DNA of 37,381 bases from Cetobacterium sp. ZOR0034 (GCF_000799075.1 NZ_JTLI01000048.1:1-37381); one strand, 5' to 3'; positions 24,526 through 32,621 are shown, counted from the stretch's first letter. Notes: generated by a model from the letters alone, not told the origin. A program made the numbers and translations.

Positions 24526-24609
24526 ATGATGTTATCAATGATTTTTTTTATAGCAATATTTATAGTTTACCTGATTATAAATAAACTAGAAGAGATAGGA
24601 GGATGGTAA
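24526..24609 (+). CDS. 27-residue single-helix membrane miniprotein
   Basis: A short frame, MMLSMIFFIAIFIVYLIINK followed by LEEIGGW and stop. It has an AGGGAG ribosome site (24512-24517) nine bases upstream. One hydrophobic helix (about residues 3-18) ends in a charged tail. Its last codons overlap the GGAGG that serves the channel-like gene starting two bases after its stop, so translation is probably coupled. Bacterial miniproteins of this form often modulate a membrane partner, and the neighbouring channel is the obvious candidate. Function is inferred from position only. Confidence 0.6.
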   Translation: MMLSMIFFIAIFIVYLIINKLEEIGGW

Positions 24610-24610
24610 C

Positions 24611-26095
24611 ATGGAAGAGCTTAAAGTTTTAATTCTTAACAATGTAACACTAAATATTATTGCATCAATCATTATTTTATTGGTAGGACTAGCTATCGCA
24701 TCTGTTGTAGTTAGTAAATTAGAACACCTTTTTATAAAAACAAAACTATTTTCAAATTTAGAGCATGAAATAACAGGAAAAGAGGGTGGAAGTAGTACTT
24801 ATGCTATAAAGACACTTCTTAAATTTATTTACTATATATTTGTAATATTTATAATAGGAATAATAATGGAGAAATTAGGGTTTAGCAGATTAGTTAATCC
24901 AATATTAAATCTACTAGATCCAATATTCTCATATATACCAAATGTTTTAGGAGGAGTTGTCCTTCTAATAATCGCAATCATTTTAGCTAAATTAGCTCAA
25001 AAGTTCTCAGAGATGTTCTTCAAAAAATTAAATGTCGATGAAAAAATTAATTCAAAAGATAGTGGAGTTTCACTTTCAAAAATATTCAGTGAAATTATAT
25101 CTTTAGTGGTATTTATATTAATTTTACCAGGAGTTTTAGCAGCTTTAAAATTAGATAGAATTCTTATTCCTATAACAGATATGTTAACTAAGTTTTTAAA
25201 TTATATTCCTAGCTTGATAGCTGCGGCTTTAGTTTTAATAGTAGGATGGTTTATAGCTTCAAAATTAAGAGATATTTTAAAGGGAGTTTTAGACTCGTTT
25301 AACTTAGATGAAAAACTAAGTATAGATGGAAAAGTTTTATTCGAAGGTAAGCTTTCAACTATTTTATCTAACATAGTTTACATCTTAATTTTAATACCAG
25401 TATTCTCAGCTTCACTTAACTATTTAGGATTAGAGTTGATAATTTCACCAGTTATAAGTATGTTACACATTTTATTTAATTATGTTCCTAACTTAGTTGG
25501 TGTAGCTTTAGTAGTAGTTATCGCTTTATATTTTGGAAAAATAATAGAAAGTATTATAACAAATTTACTAGTTGGTTTAAAATTTGATTCATATTTAGAA
25601 AAAGCTGGATTAAAAACAATTGAAAATAACTATTCAAAACTAGTTGGAAAAATATCAAAAATATTAATACTTTATTTTGCAATTATTCAATCAATCGAAA
25701 TTTTAAACTTTGGAGCACTTCAAGATTTAAGTTTAAAATTGACACTTCTTTTAGGAGATATCTTCTTAGGAGTTGTGATTGTTGCGATTGGAATTGTAGT
25801 TGCGAACTATGTTTCAAAAATAATAAGAAATACCTCGTTAGATAATAAAGATCAGATTGCACTTGTAGCTAAAGTTGCAATAATAGTTTTTGTTGGCGCT
25901 ATGGGACTTGGACAAATGGGAATTGCAAACGAAATTATAAACTTAGCATTTGGATTTACTATCGGAGCAATAGCAATAGCTTTTGCAGTGGCATTTGGTA
26001 TAGGTGGAAAAGATTTAGCAAAGGAAAAACTTCAAAAGTTGAATTGTTGTAAAAAAGATGAGTGTAAAGAAAAAGAAGAGCAAAGAGAAGATTAG
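24611..26095 (+). CDS. TM-helix-repeat mechanosensitive-channel-like protein
   Basis: A 494-residue inner-membrane protein of the conserved TM-helix repeat family (CmpX-like, annotated as mechanosensitive ion channels). At least three tandem units of about 90 residues are visible, each with a helix-breaking P-x-x-L core and aromatic-Ile/Val-Pro: SYIPN at 107-111, NYIPS at 197-201 and NYVPN at 290-294. Each of the first two ends in a sequence such as NVDEK or NLDEK. A final glycine-rich hydrophobic stretch (GFTIGAIAIAFAVAFGIGG) precedes a charged tail with three Cys (LNCCKKDEC). The MscS beta domain is not evident. The gene starts two bases after the miniprotein stop and ends before the terminator at 26101. 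Confidence 0.8.
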   Translation: MEELKVLILNNVTLNIIASIIILLVGLAIASVVVSKLEHLFIKTKLFSNLEHEITGKEGGSSTYAIKTLLKFIYYIFVIFIIGIIMEKLGFSRLVNPILNLLDPIFSYIPNVLGGVVLLIIAIILAKLAQKFSEMFFKKLNVDEKINSKDSGVSLSKIFSEIISLVVFILILPGVLAALKLDRILIPITDMLTKFLNYIPSLIAAALVLIVGWFIASKLRDILKGVLDSFNLDEKLSIDGKVLFEGKLSTILSNIVYILILIPVFSASLNYLGLELIISPVISMLHILFNYVPNLVGVALVVVIALYFGKIIESIITNLLVGLKFDSYLEKAGLKTIENNYSKLVGKISKILILYFAIIQSIEILNFGALQDLSLKLTLLLGDIFLGVVIVAIGIVVANYVSKIIRNTSLDNKDQIALVAKVAIIVFVGAMGLGQMGIANEIINLAFGFTIGAIAIAFAVAFGIGGKDLAKEKLQKLNCCKKDECKEKEEQRED

Positions 26096-26100
26096 TTAAT

Positions 26101-26146
26101 AAATCCTCCTAATGAAAGAGTTACTCTTATATTAGGAGGATTTTTC
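26101..26146 (+). terminator. Rho-independent terminator after the channel-like gene
   Basis: Perfect 13-bp arms AAATCCTCCTAAT (26101-26113) and ATTAGGAGGATTT (26131-26143), with an inner AAGAG/CTCTT extension and T-rich 3' side. Only 30 bases separate it from the next gene, and no promoter is clear there. Confidence 0.88.
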
Positions 26147-26175
26147 TTAAAAAAATTTGAATAGAGGAGTATCTT

Positions 26176-27375
26176 ATGAAAGTTAGCAAAAAAATAGTTC
26201 TATCGCTCCTTTTTCTTCTAGGTGGAGTAGTAGTGTCGTATGTCGTATTAAAACCTAAAAAAATGGAAGCTATAAAAATTAAAAAAGAAAATTATACAGA
26301 GAAAATCCTTGTCTCTGGAGTAGTTAGTGGAATTGAAAACTCAATCATTTCAAGTTCATTAAATGGAACAATAGACAAAATATTTTTTAAAGAGGGTGAT
26401 TTTGTAAAAAAAGGTGATTTAATTGCAAAATTTTTAACAGCGGATATCGAAGCATCAATTAAACAAAAAGAAGCAGAGCTTCTCTCTGCAAAAGCTGAAT
26501 TAGAAAATACAGAAACAATAGTGCTCTCTAATCTCTCTCTCCTATTAAAAAACTCTAAAATAGAATATGAGAATGCTAAAAGTGAGTTTGAGAAATATTC
26601 AAAGCTTTATGAAAATAAATATATAAATGTAATAGAACTAAATTCAAAGCGTAATACTTTAATTGAAAAGGAGATTAAAGTTCAAAATGCTATGAACGAT
26701 TTATTCTCATCTAAGAGTGGTCCTAATAAAAAAATAGTATTAGCAAACTTAAAAAATAAAGAGGAGAATTTAAAATATGAAAAAGAACAGGAAAAAAAAT
26801 ATTATATTTTTGCTCCTTACGATTCATATATAAGAGAACGATATGTCGATATCGGAGAAACTGTCGCACCATACTCTGAACTTTTTTTAATCTCTTCATT
26901 AGAATCTAAAATAATAGAGATAGAGTTAGATGAAAAATATTCTGAAAAAGTAAAAGTTGGAGATAAAATTACAATATATTCTTTTGGAAATGAAAAAACA
27001 ACAGGAGTTGGAAATATATATTTTGTTGGAAAAAGTGTAAATGAGAAAAAAGGAGTTCTTCAGCTTAAAGGAAATTTTGAAAATTCTTCTGAAAAATTTA
27101 TATATGGTAGCAGTGTGAACGTAGAGATTAATGGTCAAAATTTAGAAAGTAGTTATCTAGTTCCAAAAGACTATATAGTTTCGAAAAATGAAAAAAAATC
27201 TATATGGAGAGAAAGGAAAGGAAAAGCAGAAGAGATTGAAGTTGAAACATTTGATGTTTTAGATGGAGTAGTTTTAAAAGAGAATAATACTCTTTCAGAA
27301 GATGAGATAATTTTTTTAAAACCAGATAAAAATATAGAATTTGGTGAGAGGATAGACTATGAGATACGAAATTAA
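26176..27375 (+). CDS. Membrane fusion (HlyD/MacA-like) adaptor of an ABC export system
   Basis: A 399-residue periplasmic adaptor with an N-terminal membrane anchor (about residues 7-25). Lipoyl-like halves (GTIDKIFFKEGDFVKKGDLIAKF and the return YIFAPYDSYIRERYVDIGETV) flank a long alpha-hairpin (about 95-200) rich in Lys and Glu. That layout is typical of MacA/RND-type periplasmic adaptors. The gene overlaps the FtsX-like permease by 17 bases, and the ATPase follows, so the three products form one efflux or export complex. Cargo unknown: macrolide-type drugs, lipoproteins or peptides are all possible. Confidence 0.85.
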   Translation: MKVSKKIVLSLLFLLGGVVVSYVVLKPKKMEAIKIKKENYTEKILVSGVVSGIENSIISSSLNGTIDKIFFKEGDFVKKGDLIAKFLTADIEASIKQKEAELLSAKAELENTETIVLSNLSLLLKNSKIEYENAKSEFEKYSKLYENKYINVIELNSKRNTLIEKEIKVQNAMNDLFSSKSGPNKKIVLANLKNKEENLKYEKEQEKKYYIFAPYDSYIRERYVDIGETVAPYSELFLISSLESKIIEIELDEKYSEKVKVGDKITIYSFGNEKTTGVGNIYFVGKSVNEKKGVLQLKGNFENSSEKFIYGSSVNVEINGQNLESSYLVPKDYIVSKNEKKSIWRERKGKAEEIEVETFDVLDGVVLKENNTLSEDEIIFLKPDKNIEFGERIDYEIRN

Positions 27376-28552
27376 AATTGCTTATAAATTTTTAATGAAG
27401 TCTAAAGGACAAACACTTTTTTTACTGACAGCTATAGCAACAGGAGTTGCTGTACAAGTTTTTATTTCATTATTAATTGTCTCTCTTCAAAATAATATTA
27501 TAGATACAGTTCTTGGAAATATAGCTCATATAGTTGTAGAAGATGGTGACAACAGAAACGCTCTTAAAAAAAGCAACGAAACTTATAACTATGGAAATTT
27601 CTCAATTGAAAGAGATAGGATAGCTAACTACGAAAATATAATAAATAGTTTAAAAAAAAATAAAAGTATAAAAAATATAGTTCCAACTTTAGAGAGTAAT
27701 GCACTTTACGAAAGAGGTGGGAAATCTATCGCACTACAAATACGTGGTGTTGATTTAGAAGTAGGAGATTCAATTTTCAAAGTAAAGGATAAAGTTTATT
27801 CTGGTAAAAATATAATTGAGTCTAATAAAATTTTAATTGGAAAGAGAGTAGCTGAAGATTATAATCTCTCTCCTAACGATATTTTAAATATCACTCTTCC
27901 AAACGGAGAGAAAGAACGCTTTATAGTGAATGGAATATTTGATTTAGAAAATTCAGTATCAAATAATGGATTGGTATATATGGATATGCAAAAAGCTCAA
28001 AGAGTTTTTCAAAAAAAGGGATATGTAAATAAGATAAATATTCAACTTAACAATATTTTTTTAGGAGATATCATCGCATATGATTTAGAGAATAATTTTT
28101 CAGATTTAAAAGCAACATCTTGGATGAAAGATGGAAAACAACTATTGAATGCTTTAAGATCTCAGACAATTTCAACAACCGTTATAAGAACGGTAATTTT
28201 ACTCTCAACAACTTTGAGTATAGCCAGTGTTTTATACATAACCGTTGTTCAAAAAACAAAAGAGATTGGAATATTAAAAGCTATTGGAGCAACAGATTTT
28301 TCTATAGGATTCATATTTTTATTTCAAGGAGTTTTTGTTGGATTTTTAGGAGCTGTTTTAGGTTGCATATTTGGAAGTGTTCTAATAAACATCTTCCAAA
28401 TAACAGCAAAACCTAGTTTCAAAATAGAGATTGAGTTTTTACAACTTTTAAAAGTTATAGTTTTCTCCACTATATCAGGAGTGATTGCCGCATATATCCC
28501 AGGTAGAAAATCTATGAAATTAAATCCAATAGAGGTGATTAAAGGTGAGTGA
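27359..28552 (+). CDS. FtsX-like ABC permease (MacB/LolC type)
   Basis: A 397-residue permease with the MacB/FtsX topology. One helix near the N-terminus (about 18-41) is followed by a large periplasmic domain (about 45-270) and three C-terminal helices (about 278-390). The mechanotransmission stretch VVQKTKEIGILKAIGA (about 301-316) and the final ISGVIAAYIPGRKSMKLNPIEVIKG are family signatures. Unlike Escherichia coli MacB, permease and ATPase are separate genes. The start overlaps the adaptor gene by 17 bases and the end overlaps the ATPase gene by eight. Confidence 0.9.
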   Translation: MRYEIKIAYKFLMKSKGQTLFLLTAIATGVAVQVFISLLIVSLQNNIIDTVLGNIAHIVVEDGDNRNALKKSNETYNYGNFSIERDRIANYENIINSLKKNKSIKNIVPTLESNALYERGGKSIALQIRGVDLEVGDSIFKVKDKVYSGKNIIESNKILIGKRVAEDYNLSPNDILNITLPNGEKERFIVNGIFDLENSVSNNGLVYMDMQKAQRVFQKKGYVNKINIQLNNIFLGDIIAYDLENNFSDLKATSWMKDGKQLLNALRSQTISTTVIRTVILLSTTLSIASVLYITVVQKTKEIGILKAIGATDFSIGFIFLFQGVFVGFLGAVLGCIFGSVLINIFQITAKPSFKIEIEFLQLLKVIVFSTISGVIAAYIPGRKSMKLNPIEVIKGE

Positions 28553-29210
28553 GATTCTAAAATTAGTCGAAGTTTTCAAATCTTATGATGGTAAAAATAA
28601 TGTTTTGAAAAATATAGATTTAAATATAGAGAAAGGTGAGTTCATAGGAATAATTGGTCAAAGTGGAAGCGGAAAAAGCACTCTCTTAAATATAATAGGT
28701 GCTTTGGATACTCCATCTAAAGGAGATATCTATTTTAACGGCGAAAATATATCTCACTATAATTCTGAAAAGAGATCTCAATTTAGAAATAAAAATATTG
28801 GATTTATATTTCAATTTCACTTTTTACTTCCTCAATTCAATGTTATTGAAAATATACTTATTCCAAATTGGATAGATAGTGGTAAAGATTCGCATGATAA
28901 AAAGGAGAATGCTTTAGAGATTCTAAGAGATATGAAATTGGAAGATATTGCTTATAGAGATTCTCAAAATATATCAGGAGGACAACAACAAAGAGTTGCA
29001 ATAGCAAGAGCTTTGATAAATAAACCTGCAATAGTTTTAGCAGATGAACCCACAGGAAATTTAGATTCTAAAACTAGTTCTCAAATCTATAATCTTTTAA
29101 GAGATATAAATAAAAAATATAAAACTACATTTTTAATTGTAACTCATAATTCTGAAATTGCAGCACTTTGTGATCGAGTTATAGAGATTAGTGATGGCGT
29201 TATAAAATAG
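28545..29210 (+). CDS. ABC transporter ATPase (MacB/LolD type)
   Basis: A 221-residue cytosolic ATPase: Walker A GQSGSGKST (37-45), signature ISGGQQQRVAIARAL (about 142-156), Walker B IVLADEPTGNLDS (about 161-173) and the switch VTHNSE (about 198-203). The EPTGNLDS form is typical of the LolD/MacB/FtsE group. It overlaps the permease gene upstream and is the last gene of the operon. Its stop codon lies inside the left arm of the 53-bp palindrome that follows. Confidence 0.93.
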   Translation: MSEILKLVEVFKSYDGKNNVLKNIDLNIEKGEFIGIIGQSGSGKSTLLNIIGALDTPSKGDIYFNGENISHYNSEKRSQFRNKNIGFIFQFHFLLPQFNVIENILIPNWIDSGKDSHDKKENALEILRDMKLEDIAYRDSQNISGGQQQRVAIARALINKPAIVLADEPTGNLDSKTSSQIYNLLRDINKKYKTTFLIVTHNSEIAALCDRVIEISDGVIK

Positions 29211-29256
29211 AAAAAACCTCGAAGATTAACTTAATCTTCGAGGTTTTTTCTATTTT
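29204..29256. terminator. 53-bp perfect palindrome acting as bidirectional terminator
   Basis: Left arm 29204-29229 and right arm 29231-29256 are exact reverse complements over 26 bases around a single C at 29230. The centre reads GAAGATTAA, C, TTAATCTTC, and each outer end has a run of six A or T. The left arm contains the stop of the ATPase gene and the right arm the stop of the convergent oxidoreductase gene, so one element ends both transcripts. Confidence 0.88.
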
Positions 29257-30755
29257 GAAATTTGTTTAACCTCTTTATCAATTAAATCTGCAACAATTCT
29301 AGCTGAAGCATAAATTGTAGGAAGTCCACTTCCAGGATGGGTTCCCCCTCCTACAAGAAACAGATTTTCGTAGCCCTCCAATTTATTATGTGGTCTTAGC
29401 CATAACATCTGACCTAAATCATGAGAAAGATTAAAAACAGCTCCGTTATAAACATCATAATATTCTTCCCAATCTAAAGGAGTAATAACTTTCAATTCTT
29501 CAATATGATTTCGTATTCCTCTGAACTCTCCAATCTTTTCAACTTTATCTAATAGTAATTGAACAAAATCATCTTTTTCTAATTCCCAATTGATATTAGA
29601 TTTATTGTTAGCTACAGGAACTAAAATATAAACTGAAGATTTATCCTTTGGTGCTAAAGTTTCATCTGTTACGGAAGCATTTTGTATATAAAAAGAAAAG
29701 TCGCCTCCGATATTTTTATATTCACTTATTTTTCCAACATTTGTCTTGTAATCTTTAGCAAAAATAATACTGTGATGTGGAATATTCCGATATACCTTGT
29801 TTACACCGAGATATAGCATAAATGTGGAACACGAATATCTTTTCTTTTGCAGTTCTTTATCTGAATACTTATCTCTAAGCTTTTCTGGTATAAGATTTTT
29901 CATAGCTGATGCAAAATCTGCATTTAATATTATGTGGTCAGCCATATAGCTATCTCCATTTTGAAGTTCCACTCCAATAGCTTTCTTACCTTCGAATAAA
30001 ACCCTTTTAACACCGGAATCTAAATAAACTTCTCCTTTTCTTTTTTCTATAAGTTCTCTTAAAACTTTTGACAATCTATTTAATCCACCCTCTACATGAT
30101 AGACACCATACTTATGCTCCAAGTATGAAATTATAGAAAAGGTTCCTGGAGCAACCCATGGAGACATCCCTAAGTATTTAGCTTGAAATGTAAACGAAAG
30201 TTTAAGCTCCTCTTCTTTAAAGTATCCACCCAATACACCATGTAAAGATTTAAAAGCATCTAAATATGGAACGGCCTTTAAGAAATTAGATTTTAAGTAA
30301 TCTGTAGGAGAGAGATATGGAACCATTAAACAAGATTCTAATTTAGCAAACTTTTTTTCCTCTCTTTCGATATATCTATCATAGTCTTTAGAACTGTACG
30401 GAAATATCTTTTCCATTTCACTATACATCAAAAGCTTTTTATTATGAGAGTATGGATTGAAGTCATCCAAGCCATAAAATTTTAATCTATACATTGGATT
30501 TATCTCAATTAAATTCACATAATTTTCTAATCTCTCTCCAGCTTCAGTAAAAATATCTTGTAGCATCTGAGGCATTAGAAAAAAAGTAGGGCCTAAATCA
30601 AAAGTATATTCACCTAATTTAAAAGATGAATTTCTTCCACCTACATATGGTTTCTTTTCAAAAACTTTAACAGAGTACCCCTTACTTGAAAGAAGTAATC
30701 CAGCGGCTAATCCACCCGGACCAGCTCCGACAATTATAATGTCAACCTTTTTCAT
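29250..30755 (-). CDS. CrtI/phytoene-desaturase-type FAD oxidoreductase
   Basis: A flavin-dependent oxidoreductase of 501 residues, close in plan to CrtI/CrtN carotenoid desaturases. It has the N-terminal dinucleotide fold VGAGPGGLAAGLLLSSKG (about 8-25), the family EKKPYVGGRNSSF and DLGPTFF. The C-terminal FAD closing motif is LVGGGTHPGSGLPTIYASAR (about 467-486). I start it at the ATG at 30755, nine bases inside the longest frame, because AGGAGGTG lies just upstream on the minus strand; the alternative GTG at 30764 overlaps that site. No phytoene synthase or other carotenoid gene is in the window, so the substrate may be another polyprenoid or hydrophobic molecule. It is divergent from the DeoR-type regulator. 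Confidence 0.8.
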   Translation of the reverse strand: MKKVDIIIVGAGPGGLAAGLLLSSKGYSVKVFEKKPYVGGRNSSFKLGEYTFDLGPTFFLMPQMLQDIFTEAGERLENYVNLIEINPMYRLKFYGLDDFNPYSHNKKLLMYSEMEKIFPYSSKDYDRYIEREEKKFAKLESCLMVPYLSPTDYLKSNFLKAVPYLDAFKSLHGVLGGYFKEEELKLSFTFQAKYLGMSPWVAPGTFSIISYLEHKYGVYHVEGGLNRLSKVLRELIEKRKGEVYLDSGVKRVLFEGKKAIGVELQNGDSYMADHIILNADFASAMKNLIPEKLRDKYSDKELQKKRYSCSTFMLYLGVNKVYRNIPHHSIIFAKDYKTNVGKISEYKNIGGDFSFYIQNASVTDETLAPKDKSSVYILVPVANNKSNINWELEKDDFVQLLLDKVEKIGEFRGIRNHIEELKVITPLDWEEYYDVYNGAVFNLSHDLGQMLWLRPHNKLEGYENLFLVGGGTHPGSGLPTIYASARIVADLIDKEVKQISK

Positions 30756-30857
30756 TTCTAGCACCTCCTTTATACATTTGAAATATATATTAGGTATTAT
30801 ATTATCTATAATTTTATACGCTATATTTCTAACTTTCTTTTTTAAAAACCTTTTTTA

Positions 30858-30866
30858 TGATATAAT
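30858..30866 (+). promoter_or_regulatory. Extended -10 promoter for the DeoR-type gene
   Basis: TGATATAAT is an exact TGn-TATAAT extended -10, about 40 bases before an AGGAGG (30900-30905) and 49 before the ATG. The -35 region is a T-run only. The gap from 30756 to 30914 also carries the minus-strand control of the oxidoreductase, where I see AT-rich DNA but no clear hexamers. Confidence 0.5.
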
Positions 30867-30914
30867 TTTTTATATATTTAAACAGTTAATATAGTTACTA
30901 GGAGGCCTAAAATA

Positions 30915-31679
30915 ATGTTTGTTGAAGAAAGAAAACAAAGAATTTTAAATATATTAAAGCAAAAAGAAAAAGTAAGTGTAAATGAGTTGAGCGATTTATT
31001 TTCTGTAAGTAAAGTCATAATCCGTAAAGATCTTTGTAACATGGAAGAGGAAAATCTATTGACAAGAACACATGGTGGGGCAATTTTAAAAAGAAAACTT
31101 GTGGATAAAATAGTTCTAAAAGATATAGCTAAAGAGGATTTAGATGAGAAAACAGAACTTGCTGAAAAAGTTATTAGCCTAATAAAAGAAAAAGATATTA
31201 TCTTTTTAGATGATTCAACAGTTACGATATTAGTTGCTGCACTTTTACAAAAGAAAAAAATTAATATAACAGTTATAACTAATATGTTAGAGATACAAAA
31301 AATCTTATCTGAAAATAAAGGAATTGAGATTATCTCTTTAGGGGGAGTTTATGATTCGAGAACAGATTCTTTTATAGGAGAGATGGCTCGACAAAATCTA
31401 GAATGTTTTAACCCTAATAAGGTTTTTATAGGTATCGGTGGAATAAATGTAGATAAGATGCAAATTAGTACTTGTACAATAGATGAAGGAAAATTTAAAA
31501 ATACAGCTCTTCAAGTGGGACAGGAATGCTTTATAATAACTCAAAGTAAAAAGTTTTTCCAAGATTCAATTTTCAACTTTTCAAAGTTAAAAGATGGAAT
31601 GACTATAATAACCGATAAAAATATTCCAAGTGATATTGAAGATAAATTAATTGAAAATGGAATAAAAATAATCAAGTAA
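30915..31679 (+). CDS. DeoR-family transcriptional regulator
   Basis: A 254-residue DNA-binding repressor-type protein. The N-terminal DeoR helix-turn-helix (VEERKQRILNILKQKEKVSV, then SDLFSVSKVIIRKDL, about residues 2-45) and the following LTRTHGGA are family hallmarks. The rest is the phosphosugar-sensing domain, with a characteristic LDDSTVTILVAALL and a TIDEG-like loop (CTIDEGKF). These proteins normally respond to a phosphorylated sugar. No sugar gene lies alongside. The 13-bp inverted repeat (AAACGAAAT type) just downstream at 31707 and 31768, around a consensus promoter, is a likely operator. Confidence 0.87.
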   Translation: MFVEERKQRILNILKQKEKVSVNELSDLFSVSKVIIRKDLCNMEEENLLTRTHGGAILKRKLVDKIVLKDIAKEDLDEKTELAEKVISLIKEKDIIFLDDSTVTILVAALLQKKKINITVITNMLEIQKILSENKGIEIISLGGVYDSRTDSFIGEMARQNLECFNPNKVFIGIGGINVDKMQISTCTIDEGKFKNTALQVGQECFIITQSKKFFQDSIFNFSKLKDGMTIITDKNIPSDIEDKLIENGIKIIK

Positions 31680-31683
31680 AATC

Positions 31684-31710
31684 AAACGAAAGTAAACTTT
31701 CGTTTTTTTT
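31684..31710 (+). terminator. Rho-independent terminator after the DeoR-type gene
   Basis: 10-bp arms AAACGAAAGT (31684-31693) and ACTTTCGTTT (31696-31705), a two-base loop and a run of eight T from 31703. Confidence 0.82.
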
Positions 31711-31780
31711 ATTTCGTTTTATCTTGACACATGCTTTTTTATATAATATAATTCATGATGTAAACACAAACGAAATAAAA
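31707..31780. promoter_or_regulatory. 13-bp inverted repeat enclosing a promoter (probable operator)
   Basis: TTTTATTTCGTTT (31707-31719) and AAACGAAATAAAA (31768-31780) are exact reverse complements, 48 bases apart. They flank both promoter hexamers (31724-31752). Such paired sites can bind a repressor that loops DNA over the promoter. The DeoR-type regulator encoded 28 bases upstream is the obvious candidate. AAACGAAA also recurs in the terminator arm at 31684. Confidence 0.5.
31724..31752 (+). promoter_or_regulatory. Perfect consensus sigma-70 promoter
   Basis: TTGACA (31724-31729), exactly 17 bases, TATAAT (31747-31752). Both hexamers are perfect. Such promoters are rare without tight repression and normally serve a strongly expressed gene, but here only a short non-coding stretch and a terminator follow. 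Confidence 0.75.
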
Positions 31781-31854
31781 TGAAATAGCTGAAATAGCAT
31801 TAGAACTAAAAATATATAACTAAAAAATAGGTTAGATAAGCTAACCTATTTTTT
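31759..31854 (+). ncRNA. Candidate small RNA C under a consensus promoter
   Basis: The predicted transcript of about 96 nt starts near 31759 and ends at the terminator 31822-31854. No open frame with a ribosome site exists; the only ATGs are followed almost at once by stop codons. The body is AU-rich and contains a tandem GAAATAGC repeat (31782-31789 and 31791-31798, separated by T), which may act as a repeated binding site. It may instead be the leader of a lost operon. Inferred from promoter plus terminator only. Confidence 0.42.
31822..31854. terminator. Bidirectional terminator shared with yaaA
   Basis: Perfect 14-bp arms AAAAAATAGGTTAG (31822-31835) and CTAACCTATTTTTT (31841-31854) around a five-base loop. 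The right arm contains the stop codon of the minus-strand yaaA gene, and the T-run serves the plus-strand unit. Confidence 0.88.
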
Positions 31855-32586
31855 AAGAAATATGAATTCATTTTCAGTTGAATCCTCTTCTGAAAACTGA
31901 TATCCCAATCGATTAAAAGATTTAATCTGAGATATATTATTACCTTTAATTTCGATTAAATAATTTAACATAGCACCTCTAGCTTTTTTAGCTTCTGTAC
32001 TTATATTTTTGACCTTTTCATCAACTATTTGTCTAAACTCAATATCTATAACGTTGAATATTTTTCGGTTTAAAATTTTAGAAAACTCTTTTGATGCTAT
32101 GTTTATAAAAATCTCATTTTTATAAGTGAGAAGAAAATTCTCGATAACCTCATTCCAGAAACTGTATGGGGAAATCTCTAAAATCTTATTCGTCATATCT
32201 AATCTGTAGGGTCTTATAAGATTAGAACCAAAATTGATTCCATATAAAGCTGAGAATATTAAAACATTATTTTTGATATAATCAAATTCTGAATTTGAAA
32301 AACTTTCCAAATCAATCTGTTTAAAACTTACACCATCATAAAGAGATATTGCTTCCCTCTCCTCTTGTTCATAATAAAACTGATATTGATTATAAGTTTC
32401 TTCTAGAAGAGAACCTTTTATTTTAAAAATTTTGGATAAATCATCTTTTGAAAATACTTTTAATGCACCTACTAATTCATTGGTTTTTATTTTTAAATTT
32501 TCATTTTGTGATGTACTTTGAAATTGCTTTAAGTTTTGAAATGTTTTATATTTCATTCCTTTACTTGGGGAAAAAAATAGTTTCAT
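31846..32586 (-). CDS. yaaA: YaaA-family peroxide-stress protein
   Basis: A 246-residue cytosolic protein of the YaaA/DUF328 family, which lowers free iron and protects DNA under peroxide stress in Escherichia coli. It begins MKLFFSPSKGMK, the family's usual N-terminus. The mid pattern SLYDGVSFKQID and ALYGINFGSNLIRPYRLDM is characteristic. I chose the ATG at 32586 because GAGGTGG lies just upstream; the in-frame GTG at 32595 overlaps it. An extended -10 on the minus strand at 32630-32622 (TGATATAAT) is about 36 bases before the start. A peroxide role fits an anaerobe-type genome. Confidence 0.87.
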   Translation of the reverse strand: MKLFFSPSKGMKYKTFQNLKQFQSTSQNENLKIKTNELVGALKVFSKDDLSKIFKIKGSLLEETYNQYQFYYEQEEREAISLYDGVSFKQIDLESFSNSEFDYIKNNVLIFSALYGINFGSNLIRPYRLDMTNKILEISPYSFWNEVIENFLLTYKNEIFINIASKEFSKILNRKIFNVIDIEFRQIVDEKVKNISTEAKKARGAMLNYLIEIKGNNISQIKSFNRLGYQFSEEDSTENEFIFLKK

Positions 32587-32621
32587 AAATTCCACCTCTC
32601 AATATAATCTGTTTGTAGCAT

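Noticed and set aside
28120..28416. A 98-residue frame inside the FtsX-like gene
   Set aside because: It lies in another frame of a strongly supported permease gene, with low-complexity composition and no ribosome site.
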